Shown piece by piece: positions 17,513-26,241 of a stretch of 51,507 bases of DNA. How positions within the stretch are numbered: position 1 is the first letter of the stretch; every line of letters begins with the position of its first letter. The stretch comes from Lamprocystis purpurea DSM 4197 (GTDB lineage Bacteria; Pseudomonadota; Gammaproteobacteria; Chromatiales; Chromatiaceae). The notes beneath the pieces were generated by a model. That model worked only from the letters and a program-made list of their open reading frames with translations. It ran no database searches and was not told the DNA's origin. Both the position numbers and the translations under genes were made by a program. The stretch lies in contig NZ_KB902496.1 in the NCBI RefSeq assembly GCF_000379525.1, positions 1 to 51,507 of the forward strand. The letters are read 5' to 3'.

Positions 17513-17865
17513 GGGGTTATCCCGCAGGTCGGTTGCTTGTCGGCGCGTGCAATCCCAGGCATTTCGCTTCGAGGCATCGGCTAGTGTTTGTAATCCGACC
17601 GTGCGGCCTCCCCAAGCCGAAAAATCCGATCAGATGACGCTGCGGCCAGTCCCAGCAATTCCAAATTTGGGCGGCATCGCGCGATCTCTGGTGGATGCGG
17701 CGCGCGCGACCGCCGTGCCGAGTCCCTGACACCGAGCAGCGCGCCTTATCCACCCTACAGCGGAGCCGGTTTCGTAGGGTGGATAGGCGCAGCGCATCCA
17801 CCATCCGCCTCGCCGACGGGACGCGGTCGGCGGAGGCCACCCAAATTTGGATCTGCTGGGCCAGT
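17513..17865. other. intergenic: MITE and AT-poor spacer, no gene
   Basis: Between the UPF0158 start and the cobQ stop, the only structure seen is the ~200-bp inverted-repeat element at 17652-17860. The open frames across it are low-complexity Arg-rich readings of the repeat and recur at the second copy, so they are not counted as genes. Confidence 0.7.
17652..17860. mobile_element. ~200-bp MITE with CCAAATTTGG ends, copy 1 (complete)
   Basis: The left end (CCAGCAATTCCAAATTTGGG) and right end are terminal inverted repeats of about 20 bp, each containing the palindrome CCAAATTTGG (17661 and 17841). Nested inside is a second inverted repeat: TTATCCACCCTAC at 17746-17758 against GTAGGGTGGATA at 17776. 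A partial second copy fills 51394-51507; over 114 aligned bases there are seven differences, all transitions. There is no coding capacity. It lies just after the cobQ stop codon. Confidence 0.85.
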
Positions 17866-19329
17866 TCAACCCGGTTGCCGCAGCAGCAGGCGCTCAATGG
17901 CAGCGGTATCCAGATGGGCCTCCACCGCATCGGCCAACCGCTCGATGGCGGCCTCGCGCAGGGCGGCATAATCGCGAGTCCGGGGATGGTCCAGACCAGC
18001 CCAGGCGAGCAGGGCGTCGCAGGCGGCCGGGGATTCGAAGAGGCCGTGCAGATAGGTGCCCAGCACTTGGCCGTCGGCGCTGATGGCTCCGTCCGGGCCC
18101 TCATCCAGCCAGGCCGCCGGCCGCTCCAGGGCGGGTCCGGTGCTGATTCCGGCATGGATCTCGTAGCCGGTGACCGGCGCGTCATCCAGGGCGAGCCGGC
18201 CGCTGACGTTGGTCAAGCGCTTGTGTGCGTCCAGGGTCGTCTCGAAGTTCAGCAGCCCGAGACCGGCGGTGCGGCCGGGCACACCCTCCAGGCCCAGCGG
18301 GTCATGAATGGCCTGACCGAGCATCTGGAAGCCGCCGCAGATGCCGATCAGCTTGCCCCCGTAGCGCAGGTGGCGGTTGATGGCCGCCACCCAGCCGCGC
18401 GCGCGCAGCCAGTCGAGGTCCGCCGCCACCGACTTGGAGCCGGGCAGCAGGATCAGGTCCGCCACCGGGATGGGGTCGCCCGGTCCGACCAGGCGCAAGT
18501 CCACCCCCGGATGCAGGCGCAGCGGGTCGAGATCGGTATGGTTGCTGATGCGCGGCAACACCGGCACCACCACCCGCAGCCCGGCCCCGGTCTTGTCGTC
18601 CTGGTCACGGGCCACCGCGTCCTCGGCTTCCAGGTGTAGCCCTTTGAGGTAGGGCAGCACCCCGAGCACCGGTTTGCCGGTGTGCGCGGTGAGCCAGTCG
18701 AGACCCGATTGCAGCAGCGCGAGATCGCCGCGAAAGCGGTTGATGACGAAGCCCTGAACCCGCGCCTGTTCGCTCGCGGACAGCAGCGCCAGGGTGCCGA
18801 CCAGATGGGCGAAGACCCCGCCGCGGTCGATATCGGCGATGAGGATCACCGGGCAGTCCACGCCTTCGGCAAAACCCATGTTGGCGATGTCCTGGGCGCG
18901 CAGGTTGATCTCGGCCGGCGAGCCGGCGCCCTCGACAAGAATGGCGTCGTACTGGTCGGCCAGCCGCTCATAGGATTCCAGCACCGCGTTCCAGGCGATG
19001 CGTTTGTAGTCCTGGTAGCTGACCGCGTTCATGTTGCCGACGGCCTGACCCTGGATGATGACTTGGGCGCCGATGTCGGTGTTGGGCTTGAGCAGCACCG
19101 GGTTCATGTCGGTGTGGGGCGGCAGGCCGGCGGCCTGGGCCTGCACCGCCTGGGCGCGGCCGATCTCGCCGCCGTCGCTGGTCACGGCGCTGTTCAGGGC
19201 CATGTTCTGCGGCTTGAAAGGCGCCACCCGCAGCCCGCGGCGGGTCGCCCAGCGGCACAGGGCGGTGACCAGCAGGCTCTTTCCGGCATCGGAGGTGGTG
19301 CCTTGCACCATGAGAGTGGGCGTCTTCAT
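17866..19329 (-). CDS. cobQ: cobyric acid synthase
   Basis: CobQ amidates four carboxyl groups of adenosylcobyrinic a,c-diamide using glutamine and ATP. The ATG at 19329 gives 487 residues, beginning [18 protein letters not shown] with a dethiobiotin-synthetase-like P-loop, then [11 protein letters not shown] and [13 protein letters not shown]. The C-terminal type 1 glutamine amidotransferase shows ICGGFQMLG (nucleophilic Cys) and GTYLHGLFE (His). An ATG 28 codons upstream would read through a 13-bp tandem repeat and is not favoured. It is separated from cobC by a small mobile element, so it may not be strictly in the same transcript as cobB-cobC. Confidence 0.92.
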   Translation of the reverse strand: MKTPTLMVQGTTSDAGKSLLVTALCRWATRRGLRVAPFKPQNMALNSAVTSDGGEIGRAQAVQAQAAGLPPHTDMNPVLLKPNTDIGAQVIIQGQAVGNMNAVSYQDYKRIAWNAVLESYERLADQYDAILVEGAGSPAEINLRAQDIANMGFAEGVDCPVILIADIDRGGVFAHLVGTLALLSASEQARVQGFVINRFRGDLALLQSGLDWLTAHTGKPVLGVLPYLKGLHLEAEDAVARDQDDKTGAGLRVVVPVLPRISNHTDLDPLRLHPGVDLRLVGPGDPIPVADLILLPGSKSVAADLDWLRARGWVAAINRHLRYGGKLIGICGGFQMLGQAIHDPLGLEGVPGRTAGLGLLNFETTLDAHKRLTNVSGRLALDDAPVTGYEIHAGISTGPALERPAAWLDEGPDGAISADGQVLGTYLHGLFESPAACDALLAWAGLDHPRTRDYAALREAAIERLADAVEAHLDTAAIERLLLRQPG

Positions 19330-19337
19330 CCTGGTTA

Positions 19338-19376
19338 CGACTCGGGGTTTCGACTCGGGGTTTCGACTCGGGGTTG
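19338..19376. repeat. three tandem 13-bp units next to the cobQ start
   Basis: CGACTCGGGGTTT occurs at 19338 and 19351, and with one change at 19364. The array lies eight bases upstream of the cobQ ATG, where a ribosome-binding site would be expected, so unit number could affect translation. It may also be a neutral slippage product. Confidence 0.7.
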
Positions 19377-19460
19377 CGGCTGGGGGTTCACGGACCGGGC
19401 GCTGCCGTGCCAACAGGGCCGGACGGCGGCAGACTGGCAGGCTTAGGGTCTGAGGGTCAA

Positions 19461-19602
19461 ACCGGCCTTGATCATCGTTCCGGTCGTAGGGTGGACAAGC
19501 GCAGTGCAGTCCACCAGCAACGACGCGGGATTCGGTGGGCTGCGCTAGCGCTTGTCCACCCTACGATGTCCCGTGGTCGGAACCGTGATCAAGGCCGTCA
19601 AA
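19461..19602. mobile_element. ~140-bp inverted-repeat element (MITE-like)
   Basis: The outer arms (CCGGCCTTGATCATCGTTCCG, and GGAACCGTGATCAAGGCC on the right) are inverted repeats. Inner arms TCGTAGGGTGGACAAGCGC and GCGCTTGTCCACCCTACGA pair perfectly. The right end overlaps the last codons of cobC, so the cobC tail is written in element sequence. A sequence like the outer arm (CTTTGATCATCGTCCCGACC) also occurs near 35148. Confidence 0.75.
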
Positions 19603-20635
19603 CCGTTGTGCTCAGGGCCGCGTCCAGCCGGGTCCATGCGGCTTCGGTTCCCGGCAGTCCAAAGCGCAGCGCCGGCGGGTTGTCGAACAGACGGGTGAGG
19701 ATGCCGGCACGGGCCAGTGACTCGTGGATCTCAGGCGCCCGGTCGGTGGGCACCCACTGGAACAGTGCGCAGCCGCCCTGGGGCGGCAAACCATGGCCGC
19801 GCAGTAACTCGGCAAGGCGGGACCCGGCCGCGACCAGCCGGGCCTGGGCCGCCAGTTGCCAGGGGGTGTCGGCGAGTGCCTGGGTGGCGATCCAGCGCGA
19901 CGGCGCGGCGATGGTCCAGGGGCCGAGCAGCGCGGCCAGCGGTTGAGTCACCGCCGCATCGGCGAGCACGAAGCCGACCCGCGCCCCCGCCAGACCGAAG
20001 AACTTGCCGAGTGAGCGCAGCAGGATCAGGCCGGGCCGCGGGCACACGGCGGCGAGGCTCTTCCCCGGCGTGGTGTCCATGAAGGCCTCGTCCACCAGCA
20101 GCCAGCCGCCGCGCTCGGCGAGTAAGCCATGCCAACGCAACAGGTCGGCCCGCAGGAAACGGGCGCCAGTCGGGTTGTTGGGATGGATCAGCACCAGGAC
20201 ATCGAGGCTCGGCAGTGCGGACTCGATGGCCTCTACCGCCAGCGGGGTGACCCGGTGTCCCGCGAGCGCCCAAGCGCGGGCGTGTTCGCCATAGCCGGGC
20301 GCGATGACGCCGACCCGGCCGGGCGCACGCAGGCGCGGCAGGGCCTGGATCGCCGCCTGGGTTCCCGCCACCGGCAGCAGGTGCCGGGTGCCGTAGTAAC
20401 TTGCGGCGGCCTGTTCCAGCCCGTCGTCATCCTCGGGCAGGCGCGACCACCAGCCCGGTTCGGTCGCTCCGGACCAGGACAGTGCCCAGCTCTGCGGATT
20501 GATACCGGTGGACAGGTCGAGCCAGTCCGCCAGGGGAATCCGGTAGCGGGCGGCGGCCTGACGCAGTCGGCCGCCGTGGGGCAGCAGCGCGTCGAGGTCG
20601 AGCGCGGTGATCTCGGGTTCAGCGAATCGGTTCAT
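19598..20635 (-). CDS. cobC: threonine-phosphate decarboxylase
   Basis: This PLP enzyme of the aminotransferase class I/II fold makes aminopropanol phosphate for the cobalamin nucleotide loop (Salmonella CobD; cobC in the Pseudomonas scheme). The 345 residues include DLSTGINP near 42, IHPNNPTG, DEAFMD and SLGKFFGLAGARVGF, where the Lys binds PLP. The ATG at 20635 overlaps the cobB stop as ATGA, which supports translational coupling. The C-terminus runs into the inverted-repeat element at 19461-19602, so the last few residues may be altered from the ancestral protein. Confidence 0.9.
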   Translation of the reverse strand: MNRFAEPEITALDLDALLPHGGRLRQAAARYRIPLADWLDLSTGINPQSWALSWSGATEPGWWSRLPEDDDGLEQAAASYYGTRHLLPVAGTQAAIQALPRLRAPGRVGVIAPGYGEHARAWALAGHRVTPLAVEAIESALPSLDVLVLIHPNNPTGARFLRADLLRWHGLLAERGGWLLVDEAFMDTTPGKSLAAVCPRPGLILLRSLGKFFGLAGARVGFVLADAAVTQPLAALLGPWTIAAPSRWIATQALADTPWQLAAQARLVAAGSRLAELLRGHGLPPQGGCALFQWVPTDRAPEIHESLARAGILTRLFDNPPALRFGLPGTEAAWTRLDAALSTTV

Positions 20636-21924
20636 GGCAGAAACAGTCGGATGGCAGCGCCGGGGTTGGATGGGAAATACAGGTGCAGATAGGAGGCGGT
20701 GAGCCGGCCCAGGCGGTAAACCGCTTCGGGGGTACCCTGATCGCGGAGCGGCGTGGTGCGGACCAGCGGCTCCAGGTCGATCATCGCGTTGGAATGGTGA
20801 AAGGTATGACCTCTGAGGTCCCCCTCGGGAAGGGTCACGCCGTGCAGCCCCAGGTTGGCAAGGCGTGTCTGCATTCGCGCCCGGCCGGGCAGCAGACCGA
20901 TCATGGGGGCCGGATCGGCATCCGGGTTGGCCAATGAATCGAGCAGATAGAGCAGCCCGCCGCATTCGGCCAGGAGCGGGCGCCCGGCGGCCTGGTGGGC
21001 GCGGATGGCGTCCTTCATGGCCCGGTTGGCGGCGAGCCCGTCCAGGTGCAGTTCCGGGTAGCCGCCGGGCAGATAGAGCGCGTCGCACACGGGGAGCGTC
21101 GGGTCCGCGAGCGGCGAGAAGAAGCACAGTTCGGCACCCGCTTCGCACAGGGTGTCCAGATTGGCTTGATAGAGGAAAGAGAAAGCCAGATCCCGCGCCA
21201 CGCCGATCCGCACCCCGGTCAGCAGCGGTTCGATCGCCGGCTGGGGCGCGGCCGGGCGGAAGGCGACCCGGACCGGCAGTTGCGCGAGCCCGGTCCGGGC
21301 CAGCGCGTCGGCGCCGCGCTCCAGGCGCGCGTCCAAGTCGGCGATCTCCGCCGCCTGCCAGAGTCCCAGGTGACGATGCGGCAACTCCATCCCGGCGTCA
21401 CGGGCCAGCGCTCCCAGGAAGGGGAGGTCAGCCGGCAGGTGTTCGGTCAGCATGGCCGCGTGACGCGCGCCCCCGACCCGGTTGGCCAAGACCCCGGCGA
21501 GGCGCAGCCCCGGACGAAACCGGGTCAGCCCCCAGGCCAGCGCGGCGAAGGTCTGCGCCATGGCGGCGGCGTCGATCACGCACAGCAGCGGCAGTTCGAA
21601 GCGGGCGGCCAGATCGGCACCCGAGGGCACACCATCATAGAGGCCCATCACCCCCTCCACCAGGATCAGGTCGACCTCGCCGGCGGCCAGGTGCAGCAGC
21701 GCCCGACAGTGATCCTCACCACCCATCCACAGGTCGAGGTTATACACGGGACTGCCGACGGCGCGCTCCAGCGTCATGGGATCGAGAAAGTCCGGTCCGG
21801 TCTTGAAGATGCGGACCCGGCGGCCGAGGCGCCGATGCAGTCGGGCAAGCCCCGCGGTCACCGTGGTCTTACCCTGACCGGAGGCCGGGGCGGCGATGAA
21901 CAGGGCAGGGCAGTGGACGGTCAT
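20632..21924 (-). CDS. cobB: cobyrinic/hydrogenobyrinic acid a,c-diamide synthase
   Basis: The 430-residue enzyme amidates the a and c carboxyls of the corrin ring with glutamine and ATP. An N-terminal P-loop (AAPASGQGKTT, residues 11-21) and FKTGPDFLDP are followed by VEGVMGLYDG. The C-terminal amidotransferase shows YLPGGYPELH and AECGGLLYLLD with the nucleophilic Cys. Whether the substrate is cobyrinic acid (CbiA, anaerobic route) or hydrogenobyrinic acid (CobB, aerobic route) cannot be told here. It leads the cobB-cobC pair. No cobalamin riboswitch was recognised upstream. Confidence 0.9.
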   Translation of the reverse strand: MTVHCPALFIAAPASGQGKTTVTAGLARLHRRLGRRVRIFKTGPDFLDPMTLERAVGSPVYNLDLWMGGEDHCRALLHLAAGEVDLILVEGVMGLYDGVPSGADLAARFELPLLCVIDAAAMAQTFAALAWGLTRFRPGLRLAGVLANRVGGARHAAMLTEHLPADLPFLGALARDAGMELPHRHLGLWQAAEIADLDARLERGADALARTGLAQLPVRVAFRPAAPQPAIEPLLTGVRIGVARDLAFSFLYQANLDTLCEAGAELCFFSPLADPTLPVCDALYLPGGYPELHLDGLAANRAMKDAIRAHQAAGRPLLAECGGLLYLLDSLANPDADPAPMIGLLPGRARMQTRLANLGLHGVTLPEGDLRGHTFHHSNAMIDLEPLVRTTPLRDQGTPEAVYRLGRLTASYLHLYFPSNPGAAIRLFLP

Positions 21925-22002
21925 CGTGGATCGTGTGGCGAGCTTTTAGGAGACAGGTTGCGCAGGGCGGGAGTCTACCGGATCTTGAGGCACAGCGATC
22001 CC

Positions 22003-22134
<132 letters not shown>

Positions 22135-22188
22135 GCGGTCGTGTTTAACCTGTTCTTGACTCTCAGGTCCCGCGCTATAGTCGCACCC

Positions 22189-23478
22189 ATGACCGCCGCG
22201 GACCCTTTCACCATGCCTCTGATCGCCCCCTTCACCGGCCTGCGCCCGGCCGCCGGACGCGCCGCCGAGTTGATCGCACCGCCCTATGATGTGATGGACA
22301 CCGCCGAGGCGCGCGCCCTGGTCGCCGGACGCCCCTGGAGCTTCCTGCACTTGTCGCGCCCGGAGGTGGACTTTCCTGCCGATCAGTGCCCCGACGATCC
22401 GGTCTGCTTTGCGCGGGCCGCGACCACGCTGGCGCGGATGCAGGCGGCCGGACTGCTGCGGCGCGACGCGCGGCCCTGCTACTACTGTTATCGACTCATC
22501 CGCGGCGCCCAAGTTCAGACCGGGCTGGTGGTGGCGGCGTCGCTGGCGGCCTACCGCAAGGGGCGCATCAGGCGCCACGAGGTCACGCTGGCGGCCAAGG
22601 AAGAGGGTCGGGTGCTGCAGATTGCGGCCCTGAACGCTCAGACCGGGCCGGCCTTGCTGATCCACCGGCGCCTGCCGCAGATCGATGATACCCTGGCGGC
22701 CATCACCCGGGGGGAGCCGGACGTGGACATCCTGGCGGCGGACGAGGTGCGGCACACACTTTGGCCGATCGCGGACCAGCCGCTGATCGACCTGCTCACC
22801 GCCGGCTTTGAGGTCCAGCAGCGTCTCTACATCGCCGACGGACACCATCGCACCGCGGCGGCCAAGCGCATCGGCACCGCCCGCCAGGCCGCCAACCCGG
22901 AGCATACCGGCGCCGAAGCCTACAACCGTTTCCTGGCGGTCAGTTTCCCCGCCGATGTGCTGCAGGTCCTGTCAGTCAACCGGCTGGTGCGTGATCTCAA
23001 TGGCCTGGGCGCGGCGGACTTCCTGCGTCGGGTCGCCGCGCGCTTCACCGTGACCGCAAGCCCGGTGCCGGTGCTGCCCGACCGACCGGGTGAGTTCGGC
23101 CTGTATCTTGATGAGTCTCGTGATCAGATCGGGCACCGGGCCTGGTATCGCCTGACCCTGGACCCGCGCCGCATCCCACCCGCCGACCCGGTCGCCCGTC
23201 TGGATGTGCGGTTGCTCCAGGATCAATTGCTGGTACCGATACTGGGGCTCGGCGATCCCCGCCATGATCCGCGCATCGACTTCGTCGGCGGCATCCGCGG
23301 TCTGGAAGGGCTGATGCAACCGGTGGACAGCGGCGCCATGCGCCTGGCCTTCTCGCTCTATCCGACGGCCTTATCCGACCTGTTCGCGGTCGCCGACCGC
23401 GGCGAGACCATGCCGCCCAAGTGCACCTGGTTCGAAACCAAGCTGGCGGATGGGATGGTCAGTCTGGTGCTTGACTGA
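22189..23478 (+). CDS. DUF1015 family protein
   Basis: The 429-residue protein starts at ATG 22189 (an upstream in-frame GTG lacks conservation). PFTGLRPAAGRAAELIAPPYDVM at the N-terminus and LYIADGHHRTAAAKR near residue 215 are characteristic of DUF1015. The DGHHR motif resembles the nucleotide-binding motif of ParB/sulfiredoxin-fold proteins, and some relatives have been discussed as small-molecule kinases; that remains inference here. MPPKCTWFETKL closes the protein, another conserved family segment. It has no obvious operon partner; the cob genes are divergent. Confidence 0.8.
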   Translation: MTAADPFTMPLIAPFTGLRPAAGRAAELIAPPYDVMDTAEARALVAGRPWSFLHLSRPEVDFPADQCPDDPVCFARAATTLARMQAAGLLRRDARPCYYCYRLIRGAQVQTGLVVAASLAAYRKGRIRRHEVTLAAKEEGRVLQIAALNAQTGPALLIHRRLPQIDDTLAAITRGEPDVDILAADEVRHTLWPIADQPLIDLLTAGFEVQQRLYIADGHHRTAAAKRIGTARQAANPEHTGAEAYNRFLAVSFPADVLQVLSVNRLVRDLNGLGAADFLRRVAARFTVTASPVPVLPDRPGEFGLYLDESRDQIGHRAWYRLTLDPRRIPPADPVARLDVRLLQDQLLVPILGLGDPRHDPRIDFVGGIRGLEGLMQPVDSGAMRLAFSLYPTALSDLFAVADRGETMPPKCTWFETKLADGMVSLVLD

Positions 23479-23522
23479 CCGCGGTCCGGCCCCTGAGCGC
23501 CTGGTTCTGTTGCCGAGGACCT

Positions 23523-24050
23523 TCAAGTACCGCTTCTGGTGTCGCTTGGCAGTCGCCCAGCCGCGAACCACTCGGTCAGGGGCCGGCTCTCGCCCAAGCC
23601 GGCGAGTCGATGATCGATCGCATCCTGATTGCCCCAGACCACGTCCGCCAAAGAGCCGTTTGCCACGTGTGCTTCGAGGTCGTGACAATACAGCCCCAGA
23701 TCGCGCTGGACATAGAAGCCGTAGGTGCGGCACGCCGTTGGGCGCTGTGCGTAGACCAGGCAGGTGCTGGACTGCTGGTCCAGGAGCGGGCAGGTCAGGG
23801 GCCGTGCTTGCTGACCGGCCAAGGCCGCGATGTCGCGCTCGATGTCCCGTAACTGCTCCGGCGCGAGTCCGGCGAGACCCTCGCGCAGGAGGTCCCATTC
23901 CGCTGCCGTCAGTTGCGGCACGTCGGCGAGTGCCCGACAGCAACCGCCGCAGCCCTTGCCGCACAGCCAGCCGGGATGCTCCGCCAGGGTGATGCGCACA
24001 CGCGCATCAATGTCGGCATGGAGTCGTGTCAAAGGCGTCTGTTGTGGCAT
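23523..24050 (-). CDS. YkgJ-type cysteine cluster protein
   Basis: The 175-residue protein has the zinc- or iron-binding cysteine cluster of the YkgJ/UPF0153 family: C30-GKG-C34-GG-CC near the N-terminus, then CPLLDQQSSTCLVYAQRPTACRTYGF in the middle. ATG 24050 is chosen; a start 16 codons upstream would run into a repeat hairpin (24068-24088). Function in the family is not established. It is convergent with the DUF1015 gene. Confidence 0.75.
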   Translation of the reverse strand: MPQQTPLTRLHADIDARVRITLAEHPGWLCGKGCGGCCRALADVPQLTAAEWDLLREGLAGLAPEQLRDIERDIAALAGQQARPLTCPLLDQQSSTCLVYAQRPTACRTYGFYVQRDLGLYCHDLEAHVANGSLADVVWGNQDAIDHRLAGLGESRPLTEWFAAGRLPSDTRSGT

Positions 24051-24067
24051 GGATCCCCTGGCCCTGG

Positions 24068-24088
24068 ATTCCGGCATCCTGCCGGAAT
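24068..24088. repeat. 21-bp hairpin repeat, copy 1
   Basis: ATTCCGGCA and TGCCGGAAT flank TCC. The same 21 bases, with TGG before and GA after, occur at 41174-41194. It lies directly upstream of the YkgJ-type gene. Confidence 0.8.
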
Positions 24089-24107
24089 GATAGTGCAAGT
24101 TAGCCCG

Positions 24108-24182
24108 GTAGGTTGGGGTGACGAAGGAACCCCAACGGCCAACGCCTGGGATCGTTGGGGTTCCTTCGTCACCCCAACCTAC
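24108..24182. repeat. 75-bp perfect inverted repeat
   Basis: Two 30-bp arms (24108-24137 and 24153-24182) pair without mismatch around a 15-base loop. The left arm begins GTAGGTTGGGGTGACGAAGG. Such GTAGG-starting hairpins are a common form of bacterial interspersed repeat. No second copy of this arm was seen in the window. Confidence 0.85.
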
Positions 24183-24187
24183 GGCAC

Positions 24188-24264
24188 TGATATCCAGACC
24201 GACCGTTGGAGTAGGGGCGGGTTTGAAACCCGCCCCTACATCCGGTTGTTACGTTCGACGGCTA
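24188..24264. repeat. 77-bp unit around the 29-bp palindrome, copy 2
   Basis: The palindrome is at 24211-24239. Conserved, non-palindromic flanks (TGATATCC on the left, ATCCGGTTGTTA on the right) match the copy at 50724-50800 over 77 bases with about 11 differences. The repeating unit is therefore larger than the palindrome. Confidence 0.8.
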
Positions 24265-24268
24265 TGCG

Positions 24269-24832
24269 TCAAACCGCCCCCCAACCCTCGCGACGGCGCT
24301 CGGTCTTGCCGGCGATGACCTGGTCCAGGGTCTGCTGGGGGTATTTATAGGCATGCCCCTTGGCGGCCTGGGCGAGCGCAAGCACCTTGTCTTCCGCGCC
24401 GAGGTTCTTGAGGTCGCTTTTCTCCACGTAGAACTCTTCCATCAGGTTGTTCCAGACGATCCCTTCGTCGAACCGGATCAGGCAGTAACGGTGGGCGCCG
24501 ATTTGCACCAGGGCGCTGGCGGAGATGTTGTCCACGTAGAAGATCGGGATGCAGTCCGGACCCAGATCGGCCTGGAACAGTGACACGAACTCGGATACCT
24601 CGTCGATACTCGCGAAGTTGCCGGCGACGAATTGCAACTGGGCGGCGCTCGCGAGCAGCACCGCTTCCTTGAGCAGTGCGCGCGGCGGCGCGCGTTTGCG
24701 GGCGACCTCGTCGAATTCGCCGGCCAGCACGATGAAGTCACCGCGAAAGGCATAGAGCCCGTCGGTGCTGGTTTGACCCTGGGCGGTAATGAGCCAGTAG
24801 CGTTCCTGTTCCTGGTAGGTTTCGAGCAGCAT
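24269..24832 (-). CDS. conserved nif-cluster protein, unknown function
   Basis: The 187-residue protein is the last gene of the nif transcript. It shows no motif I can name: an alternating beta/alpha start (YWLITAQGQTSTDGLYAFRGDFIVL), a central DCIPIFYVDNISASALVQIG segment and a basic C-terminus. There is no signal peptide or membrane segment, so it is probably cytoplasmic. Its place directly after the Rieske gene (21-base gap) suggests a role in nitrogenase support, by context only. Confidence 0.6.
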   Translation of the reverse strand: MLLETYQEQERYWLITAQGQTSTDGLYAFRGDFIVLAGEFDEVARKRAPPRALLKEAVLLASAAQLQFVAGNFASIDEVSEFVSLFQADLGPDCIPIFYVDNISASALVQIGAHRYCLIRFDEGIVWNNLMEEFYVEKSDLKNLGAEDKVLALAQAAKGHAYKYPQQTLDQVIAGKTERRREGWGAV

Positions 24833-24853
24833 CGGAGTGAGCCTCTTGAGTCA

Positions 24854-25261
24854 TCAGTCAGTACCGAGCAGTGTGGTCCGCTTCTCGGTGAGATAGAGCA
24901 TCCCGTCGCGCTCCTGCACCCGCAGCGCGGTCAGTGATTCACCGGCGCAGATTTCACTCAGACAGGCCCCGGTGGCGGGGACATAGGTGATGCCGTGCAT
25001 GGAGCAGCGAATGGATTCGCCGGCGGCGTCGAAGACGCGCGGCTGCTCGCAGTCCAGTTCTTTGGGCATGTGCACGCACTGATTCAGATACCCGTAGACG
25101 ACACCCTGGAAGCGCACCAGGATGGCTTCCCGCGGGGTGCCGCGATACAGGACGCGAAACCGGTGTCGCCCCAATTCCGCCAGCTCGGCGGACGGGCAGA
25201 TGGGAGCCGCGTGTTTGGGCCAGGCGAGGGGCGCGGCCGGGATCGGTGTTTCAGATGCCAT
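24854..25261 (-). CDS. Rieske-type [2Fe-2S] ferredoxin-like protein
   Basis: The 135-residue protein has the two Rieske motifs, C62-V-H64 and C86-SM-H89, separated by 21 residues; together these bind one [2Fe-2S] cluster through two Cys and two His. There is no membrane anchor, so it resembles soluble Rieske ferredoxins that donate electrons. Its start overlaps the 3' end of the upstream gene by 11 bases, placing it firmly in the nif operon. A role as electron carrier to, or protector of, nitrogenase is inferred. Confidence 0.8.
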   Translation of the reverse strand: MASETPIPAAPLAWPKHAAPICPSAELAELGRHRFRVLYRGTPREAILVRFQGVVYGYLNQCVHMPKELDCEQPRVFDAAGESIRCSMHGITYVPATGACLSEICAGESLTALRVQERDGMLYLTEKRTTLLGTD

Positions 25262-26213
25262 AGGGTTGGTTGTACCAATCGCGCAGGACCTTCAAATCGC
25301 GCACCGGCAGGTAGGCGTAGGCGCCGATCAGGTCGGCGTGGACGGCCTCCGCCAACCGGTGGGAGACCTTGGGGTTGGTGAGCATGTGGAAGTACCAGGC
25401 GAAGGGGTAGCCGAGCACCCGATCGAAGCCATGGATCTGATTGGCAAGCTTGACGCCGCGCGCCACCTCGGCATCCGCCAGGCTGGGGATCTCCACCCGC
25501 GGAATGGGCACCGGTTTGGCGCTGAGGTGATCGTCACCGTCCTGGTCGCGATACTCGCGGATCGAGAGTACCCAGTGTTCGCAAAAGGCGCTGGTTTCGC
25601 CGGCGCTGCTGCGGTCCCAGTCGTCGAGGAAGCGGCGCAGACGGGGACCCGAATCACTGGAGTCCATCAGTTCGTTGACCGGCACCAGACGCCGAAAGAT
25701 CATCCGTGCCGGTCCCACCGGTTCAGGTTCCAGCCGGGGGAAGTCGAGCGGGTCGACGAACTCGGCGATGCTGTCGGGGAACCAGTCCGGATCCGAGATC
25801 ACCCGATCCAGGACTTCCTGCACCTCTTCGACCTCGATCTGAATGTAGTCACGCGCGGCCGGGCCGGTCGGGACCACCAGGTAGTGGGTCTGGCCGTTGA
25901 GACGGGTGACAAAGCAGCGCAGGTCACTGACGTAGGCCATCAGTTCGTCGATGTCGCCGCCCGACACCGTCACCGCCCATTCAGCGACGTGATCGGCGAT
26001 GCGTGTCCCGTCCAGACCCACCACCCCGCCCAAGCGGTGCCAGCCGCCCCGCGTCATGGCGTGCTGGACGTCCTCCGCGCCCAAGGTCTCCCGAACGGCC
26101 GCGATCAAGGCGTCGAGATCCGCACCGGCAGGCAGCGCGGCACAGGCATTCGCGACGCGCAACGCGGGCGTCTGGAACTGGTCTGGATCAAGGTCAGTGG
26201 CTGTCGCTACCAT
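25251..26213 (-). CDS. conserved nif-associated protein, unknown function
   Basis: The 320-residue protein starts at ATG 26213 (MVATATDLDPDQFQTP). No catalytic motif stands out. It has an acidic N-terminal half with EVEEVQEVLDRVISDPDWFPDS and a C-terminal half with FDRVLGYPFAWYFHMLTNP. It is soluble and lacks a cysteine cluster. It sits between the LRV gene (28-base gap) and the Rieske gene (overlap). Similar proteins occur near nif genes in other gammaproteobacteria, as far as I recall. Confidence 0.6.
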   Translation of the reverse strand: MVATATDLDPDQFQTPALRVANACAALPAGADLDALIAAVRETLGAEDVQHAMTRGGWHRLGGVVGLDGTRIADHVAEWAVTVSGGDIDELMAYVSDLRCFVTRLNGQTHYLVVPTGPAARDYIQIEVEEVQEVLDRVISDPDWFPDSIAEFVDPLDFPRLEPEPVGPARMIFRRLVPVNELMDSSDSGPRLRRFLDDWDRSSAGETSAFCEHWVLSIREYRDQDGDDHLSAKPVPIPRVEIPSLADAEVARGVKLANQIHGFDRVLGYPFAWYFHMLTNPKVSHRLAEAVHADLIGAYAYLPVRDLKVLRDWYNQPYGI

Positions 26214-26241
26214 GTCGGGCCTTTCAGTTGGTGAGTTGCGT

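Noticed and set aside
17517-18185. Arg-rich frames across the MITE (also 51309-51494)
   Set aside because: Same translation arises at both element copies from the repeat DNA; no conservation pattern.
21950-21990. Possible cobalamin riboswitch near cobB (GGAGACAGGTTGCGC resembles a B12 box)
   Set aside because: It is on the strand opposite to cobB, and the other conserved riboswitch elements are missing.
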